Source: Actinomycetes bacterium
GTDB lineage: Bacteria; Actinomycetota; Thermoleophilia; Gaiellales; Gaiellaceae
Length of the DNA: 6,701 nt
NCBI GenBank assembly: GCA_025350775.1
Contig: JANXXF010000459.1
Coordinates: forward strand, 1-6,701
Direction: 5' to 3'
In this document: in pieces, positions 1 through 6,183 of the stretch
Position numbering within the stretch: the first letter of the stretch is position 1
Layout: each line of letters starts with the position of its first letter
The notes under the pieces: generated by a model
The model's input: only the letters and a program-made list of their open reading frames with translations
What the model was told of the DNA's origin: nothing
Databases searched by the model: none
Made by a program: the position numbers and the translations under genes

Positions 1-658
1 AGCCGTCGCAGACGATCACGTCGCCGGGGTCGCGCAGGAGGTCGCGGCTCTCGACGTTGCCGCGGAACGGCAGGTCGCTGCCGGCGAGCAGCGCGTGCGC
101 CTCGATCGTCAGCTGGTTGCCCTTCTCGGCCTCCTCGCCGATCGAGAGCAGGCGCACCTCGGCGCGGACGATCCCGAGCACCTCCTCCGAGAAGATCGAG
201 CCCATCAGGGCGAACTGGAGCAGGTGCTCGGGGCGCGCGTCGGCGTTGGCGCCGGCGTCGATCAGCACGGCCGGCCCGCGCAACGCCGGTAGCACGACGC
301 CGATCGCCGGGCGCATCACGCCCGGCAGGCGGCCGATCACCCGGAACCCCGCCGCGAGCATGGCGCCGGTCGAGCCAGCCGATACTACGACATCGCAGCG
401 GCCCTCTCCCACCGAGCGGCACGCCGCCACCATCGAGCTGTTCGGCTTCGCCCGGACGGCGTCGGCCGGCTTGTCGTCCATCTCGATCACATCGGGCGCG
501 ACGACATGCTCGAGCCCGCGCGTGTCCAGGCCCGCAGGCCCGAAGATCACCGGGGCGATGCGCTCGGTGGCAGCGTCGACGGCACCGGCGACGATCTCGC
601 CCGGCCCACGGTCGCCACCCATGGCGTCAACGGCAACGCGAACGACTCCCCTGGCCAC
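1..658 (-). CDS. plsX: Phosphate acyltransferase PlsX, 3' end cut off by the window edge
   Basis: PlsX converts acyl-ACP and inorganic phosphate into acyl-phosphate, the acyl donor used by PlsY to start phospholipid synthesis at the inner membrane face. The first 219 codons are present, about two thirds of the usual 330 or so residues. Visible family motifs are VAVDAMGGD (residues 8-16), KPNSSM (71-76), VVSAGSTGAMLAAG (91-104), IDAGANAD (133-140) and the segment ending in VIVCDG at the edge, normally followed by FTGN. The start is taken as GTG at 658, because an in-frame TAG lies four codons upstream and the conserved DAMGGD needs only a short leader. No Shine-Dalgarno sequence sits at normal distance; a perfect hairpin ends 3 nt before the GTG. 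The gene follows rpmF by 44 nt, a pairing conserved across many bacteria. Family assignment is secure; the start is probable. Confidence 0.96.
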   Translation of the reverse strand, partial: MARGVVRVAVDAMGGDRGPGEIVAGAVDAATERIAPVIFGPAGLDTRGLEHVVAPDVIEMDDKPADAVRAKPNSSMVAACRSVGEGRCDVVVSAGSTGAMLAAGFRVIGRLPGVMRPAIGVVLPALRGPAVLIDAGANADARPEHLLQFALMGSIFSEEVLGIVRAEVRLLSIGEEAEKGNQLTIEAHALLAGSDLPFRGNVESRDLLRDPGDVIVCDG

Positions 659-661
659 GGG

Positions 662-679
662 AGGAATCTACTGATTCCT
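662..679 (-). promoter_or_regulatory. Perfect 7-bp hairpin abutting the plsX start codon
   Basis: On the transcribed strand AGGAATC, loop AGTA, GATTCCT forms an uninterrupted 7-bp stem that ends 3 nt before the plsX GTG. The 5' arm contains AGGA, the only Shine-Dalgarno-like string nearby, which would be paired when the stem forms. No run of T follows, so it is not an intrinsic terminator. It could modulate plsX translation or mark an RNA processing site between rpmF and plsX. The inverted repeat is seen directly; the function is inference. Confidence 0.35.
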
Positions 680-702
680 GGGGAGGCTGTGCCCGGGGCC
701 CG

Positions 703-891
703 TTACGGGGCCTGGAGGCGCAGCGGCTCGACCTCGCGCCCGCGATACGTCCCGCACACCTTGCACAGGCGATGGGGCAGCTTCGGCGACTTGCAGGTCG
801 GGCACGAATGGGTGGCCGTCAGCGTGATCCCGTGCGTTGCACGGCGCTTGTCACGGCGGGACTTGGATGTTTTCCTCTTGGGGACTGCCAT
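703..891 (-). CDS. rpmF: 50S ribosomal protein L32 (bL32), zinc-binding form
   Basis: This is a 62-residue basic protein of the large ribosomal subunit. It begins MAVPKRKTSKSRRDKRRATH, the L32 family signature, and carries two CxxC pairs (C30/C33 and C43/C46), so it is the zinc-ribbon form rather than the cysteine-free paralogue that some actinobacteria induce under zinc limitation. The length matches the family. The start is ATG at 891 and the stop is TAA at 705-703. It lies 43 nt after the DUF177 gene and 44 nt before plsX; the DUF177-rpmF-plsX order is widely conserved. There is no Shine-Dalgarno sequence before the ATG, but a TACACT hexamer lies 11 nt upstream and could drive a transcript with almost no leader. 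Identification is secure. Confidence 0.97.
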   Translation of the reverse strand: MAVPKRKTSKSRRDKRRATHGITLTATHSCPTCKSPKLPHRLCKVCGTYRGREVEPLRLQAP

Positions 892-902
892 AGCGGCTGC
901 GG

Positions 903-908
903 AGTGTA
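903..908 (-). promoter_or_regulatory. Possible -10 element TACACT before rpmF
   Basis: On the transcribed strand TACACT matches the actinobacterial TANNNT -10 consensus and stands 11 nt before the rpmF ATG. Transcription starting 6-8 nt downstream would leave a leader of only a few bases. No convincing -35 hexamer is seen 16-18 nt upstream. The surrounding bases (TACACTCCG) resemble the element before recG (TATACTCCG). This is weak evidence for an internal promoter that adds rpmF and plsX transcription to operon read-through. Confidence 0.22.
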
Positions 909-934
909 GCAGGACGTTCGCCCGCGTGGGCGCG

Positions 935-1450
935 TTAAGACGTGAGCTCGTCGCGCAGGTCGGCGAGCGCCTGCCAGCGCAGGTCGGGGGCGCTCTGCTC
1001 GTGCGTGTGCGGCTCGAGGTTGCGATCCTTGCCACACGTGGGGCAGATGCCTGCGCAGTCGGCCTTGCAGAGGATCTGCTCGGGCAGCGCGAGCGCGACC
1101 TCGTCGTGCGCCCACTGCGAGAGGTCGAGGACATCGTCCTCGACGTAGACGGTGGAGAGGTCGTCGCCGGGGACGGGCTGCGAGCCCTGGTACTCGTGCG
1201 CAACGATGTGCAGGTCGAGCACGGCGGGAGCGAGACAGCGCACGCACGGCCCCGTGAGATGGGCGGCGAAGCGGAGGTGGAGCACCGCGCCCGACACGGT
1301 CTGCGCAACCTTCAGCGCGACGGTGACGCGATCGGGAGTGGGCACGTAGGCCTGGCCGCCCAGCTCGAAGCCGAGCAGCGCGATCTCCTTGTCGACGACC
1401 TTCTCGTCGCCGGGGAGGAGCCGGAGCGAGCGCAGGTCGAGGTCGGTCAC
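935..1450 (-). CDS. YceD/DUF177 family protein with two cysteine clusters
   Basis: This 171-residue protein belongs to the DUF177 (YceD) family, which is almost always encoded next to rpmF and has been linked in bacteria and plastids to 23S rRNA accumulation or large-subunit assembly. The visible family pattern is GPCVRC (C69, C72) and, after an acidic stretch around residues 95-108, CKADCAGICPTCG (C128, C132, C136, C139) followed by a charged tail. The six cysteines suggest a bound metal, probably zinc. The start is GTG at 1450: it overlaps the transporter stop as GTGA and gives a normal N-terminus. The open frame continues far upstream, but that part is antisense-like noise inside the transporter gene. 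No Shine-Dalgarno sequence is visible, so translation is probably coupled to the upstream gene. The exact molecular role is unknown. Confidence 0.9.
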   Translation of the reverse strand: MTDLDLRSLRLLPGDEKVVDKEIALLGFELGGQAYVPTPDRVTVALKVAQTVSGAVLHLRFAAHLTGPCVRCLAPAVLDLHIVAHEYQGSQPVPGDDLSTVYVEDDVLDLSQWAHDEVALALPEQILCKADCAGICPTCGKDRNLEPHTHEQSAPDLRWQALADLRDELTS

Positions 1451-2370
1451 GTTGCGAGGGTAGCAGCGGTGCGGGACTCCCGAGCCTGGGCCAGGACGAT
1501 GAGGGCGACCGCGGTGAGCATCAGCCCGCCGGCAGCGAGCGTGCGCAGGCCGAGCGGCTCGTGCTCGATCACCGCGCCGAGCAGGACGGCGACGACGGGG
1601 TTCGCGAACGCGTACGTCGAGACGAGCGGCGTCGGCGCGCTCCGCAGCAGCCACACGTACAGCATGAAGCCGACGAGGGTGCCGACGACGACGAGGTAGG
1701 CGATGCCACCGACCGCGTCCCACGACGGCGCCCCGGCCTGCCACGGCTCGCCGTCGGCGGCGGCGAAGCCGCAGAGGAACAGCGCGCCCCAGATCATCTG
1801 CACGCCACTGGCGAGCAACGGGCTCGTGCCCGCCGCCACCGCTGCCTGGCGCGAGCGGAGCGACCCGATCGCCCAGCACAGCGAGCCGGCGCTCACACCG
1901 AGCACGCCCAGCGCATCGACGCGGCCACCCCCGACCGGCCCCGCCAGCACCGCCGCGCCTGCGAACCCGAGCACGATGCCGAAGCCGGTGACGCGGGTCA
2001 GCCGGCGGCCGTAGAGCAGGCGGTCGAACAGCGCCAGCCAGAGCGGCAGGGCGCACACCACGAGCGACGTGACGCCGCTGTCGAGCCGCTGCTGGGCCCA
2101 CGCGATCGAGCCGTTGCCCATGGCGAAGAAGAGGAAGCCGGGCAGCACGGCACCGCGCCAGGTCTCACGCCAGGCGACGCGCTCGCCGGCACGGCGGGTC
2201 AGCGCCAGGCCGATCGCGCCGACGATCGCGCCTGCGACGGCGAAGCGCGAAGCTCCCAGCAGGAACGGCGGCACCGTGCGCAGGGAGATGCGGATGGCGA
2301 GGTACGTCGAGCCCCAGACGACGTAGACGGTGATCAGAGCCGCCCAGACGCGGGAGCGGCGGGCGGTCAC
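1447..2370 (-). CDS. EamA-family (DMT superfamily) membrane transporter, YedA/RhaT-like
   Basis: This 307-residue, very hydrophobic protein has about ten predicted transmembrane helices arranged as two EamA repeats (about residues 8-145 and 153-295). Family features include YVVWGSTYLAIRISL (16-30) in helix 1, PPFLLGASRF (34-43), ALPLWLALFDRLLYG in the first repeat, and YAFANPVVAVLLGAVIEHEPL (253-272 region) near the second repeat's end, all typical of drug/metabolite exporters of the YedA group. The substrate cannot be read from sequence; amino acid or metabolite export is common in the family. The start is GTG at 2370, 24 nt after the SepIVA-like gene, with no Shine-Dalgarno sequence. The stop TGA overlaps the DUF177 GTG. 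It is the only gene here not part of the usual housekeeping cluster, yet its GC content and codon use look like its neighbours'. Confidence 0.9.
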   Translation of the reverse strand: MTARRSRVWAALITVYVVWGSTYLAIRISLRTVPPFLLGASRFAVAGAIVGAIGLALTRRAGERVAWRETWRGAVLPGFLFFAMGNGSIAWAQQRLDSGVTSLVVCALPLWLALFDRLLYGRRLTRVTGFGIVLGFAGAAVLAGPVGGGRVDALGVLGVSAGSLCWAIGSLRSRQAAVAAGTSPLLASGVQMIWGALFLCGFAAADGEPWQAGAPSWDAVGGIAYLVVVGTLVGFMLYVWLLRSAPTPLVSTYAFANPVVAVLLGAVIEHEPLGLRTLAAGGLMLTAVALIVLAQARESRTAATLAT

Positions 2371-2394
2371 GGTGCGGCAGGCGACCCGGCAGGC

Positions 2395-2892
2395 CTAGTA
2401 GTCGTCCTGGTCGCCGACCGGCATGCCGCCGGCGATGACCGACTCCTGCGAGCGCTCGTGGAGCCGCTCGCGACCGCGCTTGACCGCGTTCAGGAACTTG
2501 TCGAGGTTGACCTCGAGCGTCGACAGGATGCCGTCCGCCCAGTCCTCCATCTCGAGGCGCGTCTCGCGCGCCTGACGGCGGGCGTCCTCGACGATGTCGG
2601 CGGCCTGCCGCTCGGCAAGCTTGACGATCTCGGTCTGCGACGCCTCGCGCTGGGCCTGGTCGCGCGCCTCGCCGATGATGCGGTCGCACTCGCGCTTTGC
2701 CTCGGCCAGCATCTCCTGGCGCTCCTTGACGATCCAGCGCGCCTGCTTGATCTCCTCCGGAATCGTTGCGCGCATCTGATCGAGGATGTCGTAGATCTCC
2801 TCGCGGTCGATGCGGACCTGGTCGGTCAGCGGCACGGCCTTCGCGTTGTGCACGAGGTCGTCGAGCTTGTCGATGAGAACGAGGACGTCCAT
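2395..2892 (-). CDS. DivIVA/SepIVA-like coiled-coil protein
   Basis: This 165-residue, highly charged protein is predicted to be mostly helical. It opens with MDVLVLIDKLDDLVHNAKAV, then VPLTDQVRIDREEIYDILDQ (20-39), and continues as a long amphipathic, Glu/Arg/Ala-rich coiled coil (about 40-145) before a short acidic tail ending DQDDY. This matches the actinobacterial family typified by mycobacterial SepIVA, a DivIVA-related septation/envelope factor; automatic pipelines also label it ATP-synthase-B-like because of its coiled coil. The neighbourhood fits: in other actinobacteria the same protein sits beside coaD and the DUF177 gene. The start is ATG at 2892, 12 nt after the coaD stop; an AGGAG overlapping the end of coaD lies 15 nt upstream, rather far for a ribosome-binding site. 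The family call is good; the division role is inferred from homologues. Confidence 0.82.
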   Translation of the reverse strand: MDVLVLIDKLDDLVHNAKAVPLTDQVRIDREEIYDILDQMRATIPEEIKQARWIVKERQEMLAEAKRECDRIIGEARDQAQREASQTEIVKLAERQAADIVEDARRQARETRLEMEDWADGILSTLEVNLDKFLNAVKRGRERLHERSQESVIAGGMPVGDQDDY

Positions 2893-2904
2893 TGGCTGAA
2901 CAGT

Positions 2905-3423
<519 letters not shown>

Positions 3424-3431
3424 GCGGACGC

Positions 3432-3989
3432 TCACGCCTGGCCCCCGTCAGCCGGGTGCTCGAAGAGGGTGAGGCGAGCGGCGCCGTAGCGGCGGCTCGT
3501 GCGCTCGTGCAGGCGCGTCAGCCGGGGGTGGACGCGCCCGGCGGTCTCGACCACGGCGAGGCCGTCCTCGGCGAGGAGCGCGGGCAGCTGGGTCTCGAGC
3601 AGGGCTTCGTGCACGGGGTAGGTCTCGTACGGCGGGTCGATCAGCACGAGATCGTAGCGCCTGCCGGCCCTCGCCTCGTCGATCAGCGCCTGGCGAGCGT
3701 CCTGGCGCAGGACGACGGCGCCGGTCAGCCGGAGCTTCTCCAGATTCGCCAGGATCGTGCGGCAGGCCGCCTCGTCCTGCTCCACGAACACGCAGCGGTT
3801 GGCTCCGCGCGAGAGCGCCTCCAGGCCCAGGGCGCCGGAGCCGGCGAAGAGGTCGATCACCGTCGCCCCGTCGACGGGGCCGATCAGGTTGAAGGCGGCC
3901 TCACGCACGCGATCGCCCGTGGGGCGCGTCGTGAGCCCCTTCGGCGCGGCGATCGCATGGCCGCGGCGGCTGCCGGCGATGATCCTCAC
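3432..3989 (-). CDS. rsmD: 16S rRNA (guanine(966)-N(2))-methyltransferase RsmD
   Basis: RsmD uses S-adenosylmethionine to methylate N2 of G966 in 16S rRNA during small-subunit assembly. The 185-residue protein starts VRIIAGSRRGHAIAAPKG, the typical N-terminal RNA-binding strand, followed by TRPTGDRVREAAFNLIG (21-37). The SAM-binding motif I is DLFAGSGALGLEALSRGA (46-63), and the catalytic DPPY lies at 118-121 within YDLVLIDPPYE. The length is normal for the family (about 180-200). The start is GTG at 3989, only 1 nt after the recG TGA, where the family N-terminus is expected; a longer in-frame reading would run into recG and lacks homology. No clear Shine-Dalgarno sequence is seen, so coupling to recG is likely. 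The rsmD-coaD pair is conserved in many bacteria. Confidence 0.95.
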   Translation of the reverse strand: MRIIAGSRRGHAIAAPKGLTTRPTGDRVREAAFNLIGPVDGATVIDLFAGSGALGLEALSRGANRCVFVEQDEAACRTILANLEKLRLTGAVVLRQDARQALIDEARAGRRYDLVLIDPPYETYPVHEALLETQLPALLAEDGLAVVETAGRVHPRLTRLHERTSRRYGAARLTLFEHPADGGQA

Positions 3990-3990
3990 G

Positions 3991-6132
3991 TCACGCCCCC
4001 GGATCCTCGTGGCCGGCGAAGGCGCGGTCGACGGCGGCGGCCAGCGGGCTCGCGGGGTCGCCGTCGACGAGGCCGTCGGCGAGGGCGTCGGCGAGGGCGC
4101 GGGCACGTTCGAGCAGCGCCCGGTCGTCGCGGAGCTTCGAGAAGCGGAGGTCGGTGGCGCCGGACTGGCGGGTGCCGAGCAGCTGGCCGCCCCCGCGCAG
4201 CTCGAGGTCGACCTCAGCCAGCTCGAAGCCGTCGGTGGTACGCACGAGCGCCTCGAGCCGGGCGACGGCCGTGTCGGTGAGGGCGTCGAGCGGCCGCGAG
4301 ACGAGCAGGCAGTACGACTGCTCGGCGCCGCGACCGACGCGGCCGCGCAGCTGGTGGAGCTGGGCGAGCCCGAAGCGGTCGGCCTCCTGCACGATCATGA
4401 TCGTCGCATTCGGGACGTCGACCCCGACCTCGATCACGGTGGTGGCGACGAGCACGTCGACCTCGCGCGCCTTGAAGCGGGCCATCAGCTCGCGGCGCTC
4501 GGCGGGCCGCAGGCGCCCGTGCAAGCAGCCGACCTGGAGCCCGCGCAGCTCGTCGGCGCGCAGCCGCTCGGCCTCGACCTCGGCGGCCCGGGCGAGGCTC
4601 GTCTCGCTCGTCTCGATAAGCGGGCACACGACGTAGGCCTGACGCCCGTCCTCCAGGTGGCGGCGCAGCCGCTGGTACGCCTCCGACGAGCGGTCGGCCG
4701 TGACCCAGGCGGTGACGACCGGCTTGCGCTCGGCCGGCGGCTTGGCGATCTCGCTCACCGCCAGGTCGCCGTAGACGGTCAGCGCCAGGGTGCGTGGGAT
4801 CGGGGTCGCGGTCATGTACAGGACGTGGGGCGAGCGGCCCGCGGCGAGCGCCTTGCGCTGCTCGACGCCGAAGCGGTGCTGCTCGTCGATGACGGCGACG
4901 GCGAGGCTCTGGAAGGCGACGTCACGCTGGATGAGCGCGTGCGTGCCGACGGCGATGCGCGCCTCGCCCGACGCGATCCGGTCGCGCGCGGCGGCGTGGT
5001 CGCGGGCGGCCAGGCCGGAGGTGAGCAGCACGGCGGGCACGCCCAGGTCGCGGCAGTGTTGCTCGAGCGTGAGGAAGTGCTGCTCGGCCAGGGTCTCGGT
5101 GGGCGCCATCAGGGCGCCCTGATGGCCCGCGTCGACGGCGCGCAGCAGCGCGTACAGCGCGACGACGGTCTTGCCAGAGCCGACGTCACCCTGCAGCAGC
5201 CGCTGCATCGGGGTCGGCCGGGCCAGGTCGCTGTCGAGCTCGGCGACGGCGCTCTCCTGCGACGGCGTCAGCGAGAACGGCAGCGCGCTGCGGTAGCGGG
5301 CGATCAGCTCGCCCGGGTCGCCCAGCGGGAACGCGCTCTCGACGGCGCGCTCGCGGCGGCGGCGCGCCAGTCCGACCTGCAGCACCAGCAGCTCCTCGAA
5401 CGCGAGCCGACGCCGCCCTGCCTCCGCCTCCGCCAGCGAGCGGGGCCGGTGCACGGCGACGAGGGCGTCGGCGCGGCGCGGGAGGCCCTCGGCGGCGCGC
5501 AGCGCGGCCGGCAGCGGGTCGGGCGCGTCGCCGGCGTGGGCGAGCCCGGCCTCGACGACCCGGCGCACCGTCCTGGCGGGCGTCTCCTCGCTGGCCGGGT
5601 ACACCGGGGCGAAGTCGGCCGTCGAGGAGACGTCATCGCCGATGTCGTAGGCCTCGACCGCGAAGCCGTGGCGGTTGACGCGCCCGCGCAGGCGCACGCG
5701 CGCGCCCGGCCGCAGACGCTCGGCCAGCCACGGCTGGTTGAACCAGGTGGCGGCGATCAGCCCGGTGCCGTCCGAGACCTGGGCGGTGAGGATCAGCAGG
5801 CGGCCGCGGCGGCGGGCCGAGGCCGACCGCACCTCGCCCGCGATGACGGCCTCCTCGTCGCCAAAGAGGTCGCAGATGCGGCGCTCGGGGGCGGCGAGCT
5901 CGTAGCGGCGGGGACGGCACTCGAGTGCGTCCCGCACTGTCTCCAGGCCGAGCTTCGCGAGCCGCCGCCGCAACTGGGCGCCCACCCCGGGCAGCGTGTC
6001 GAGCGGCGCGTCGAGGCGCTCGGGCCGCGAGAAGCCGCGCGGGCGCGGCCACGCCGTCACCTGCTCGCTGCCGGCGAAGGCGGTCGGGCAGCGGCGGACG
6101 GTGGAAGTGGTGGTCGGGACGCGGGCGGGCAC
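3991..6132 (-). CDS. recG: ATP-dependent DNA helicase RecG
   Basis: RecG is a superfamily 2 helicase that reverses stalled forks and migrates branched DNA. The 713-residue reading has a helix-hairpin element LPGVG (47-51), an OB-fold wedge domain (about 85-170), FSLTPSQ (286-292), Walker A GDVGSGKT (315-322), the DEQH box (416-419) in VIDEQHRFGV, TATPIPRTLAL (441-451), the motif VI region HQLRGRVGRG (593-602), and the RecG-specific LRGGGQLLGTRQSG (645-658). All catalytic motifs are intact. The start used is GTG at 6132, just after a TATACT element; an in-frame GTG at 6060 would give 689 residues beginning MTAWPRPRGF, closer to the E. coli length, and remains possible. A 12-bp tandem repeat encodes part of the C-terminal helix. 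The gene heads a tightly packed run with rsmD and coaD. Confidence 0.97.
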   Translation of the reverse strand: MPARVPTTTSTVRRCPTAFAGSEQVTAWPRPRGFSRPERLDAPLDTLPGVGAQLRRRLAKLGLETVRDALECRPRRYELAAPERRICDLFGDEEAVIAGEVRSASARRRGRLLILTAQVSDGTGLIAATWFNQPWLAERLRPGARVRLRGRVNRHGFAVEAYDIGDDVSSTADFAPVYPASEETPARTVRRVVEAGLAHAGDAPDPLPAALRAAEGLPRRADALVAVHRPRSLAEAEAGRRRLAFEELLVLQVGLARRRRERAVESAFPLGDPGELIARYRSALPFSLTPSQESAVAELDSDLARPTPMQRLLQGDVGSGKTVVALYALLRAVDAGHQGALMAPTETLAEQHFLTLEQHCRDLGVPAVLLTSGLAARDHAAARDRIASGEARIAVGTHALIQRDVAFQSLAVAVIDEQHRFGVEQRKALAAGRSPHVLYMTATPIPRTLALTVYGDLAVSEIAKPPAERKPVVTAWVTADRSSEAYQRLRRHLEDGRQAYVVCPLIETSETSLARAAEVEAERLRADELRGLQVGCLHGRLRPAERRELMARFKAREVDVLVATTVIEVGVDVPNATIMIVQEADRFGLAQLHQLRGRVGRGAEQSYCLLVSRPLDALTDTAVARLEALVRTTDGFELAEVDLELRGGGQLLGTRQSGATDLRFSKLRDDRALLERARALADALADGLVDGDPASPLAAAVDRAFAGHEDPGA
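4063..4098. repeat. 12-bp tandem repeat inside recG (2 exact plus 1 diverged copy)
   Basis: On the plus strand GTCGGCGAGGGC occurs twice back to back (4075-4098) and is preceded by GTCGACGAGGCC with two mismatches (4063-4074). On the coding strand it encodes ALADALADGLVD, RecG residues 679-690, in the C-terminal helix. The unit length is a multiple of three, so copy changes would keep the frame. Probably replication slippage in GC-rich DNA. Confidence 0.7.
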
Positions 6133-6141
6133 GGCAGCCGG

Positions 6142-6147
6142 AGTATA
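6142..6147 (-). promoter_or_regulatory. Probable -10 element TATACT before recG
   Basis: On the transcribed strand TATACT, close to the TATAAT consensus, stands 9 nt before the recG GTG at 6132 in a region that is otherwise very GC-rich. Transcription starting 6-8 nt after the hexamer would begin within about three bases of the start codon, giving a leaderless message, a class common in actinobacteria. No recognisable TTGACA-like -35 is found at 16-18 nt spacing. It lies in the 51-nt gap after the upstream phosphoesterase gene, so it may launch the recG-rsmD-coaD operon. If recG instead starts at 6060, the leader would be about 75 nt. Confidence 0.42.
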
Positions 6148-6183
6148 GGACCCGCGCCGCTGGAAGCCTGCTGAGAATGAGCG

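Noticed and set aside
697..712. GGCCC/GGGCC stem around the rpmF stop codon, considered as a terminator
   Set aside because: Five base pairs, stop codon in the loop and no downstream T run; plsX follows in 44 nt and is probably co-transcribed.
919..932. CGCCC/GGGCG stem with a 4-nt loop just after the DUF177 stop, considered as a terminator
   Set aside because: Only 5 bp and no T tract on the transcribed strand; such stems are common by chance at this GC content, and rpmF follows closely.
1451..2101. Upstream extension of the DUF177 frame, giving a 388-residue protein
   Set aside because: The extra part is Arg/Ala-rich noise lying inside the EamA gene in another frame. DUF177 homology begins right after the GTG at 1450, which also overlaps the transporter stop.
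3990..4106. N-terminal extension of RsmD into recG
   Set aside because: The added residues are Ser/Thr/Pro-rich with no family similarity and overlap the RecG C-terminus; GTG at 3989 starts exactly at the family N-terminus.
3757..6174. An 805-codon open frame on the plus strand opposite recG and rsmD
   Set aside because: Its product is low-complexity (Arg/Ala/Gly/Val-rich) with no recognisable domain. Long antisense frames are expected opposite genes in 70% GC DNA, and the minus strand holds an intact RecG.
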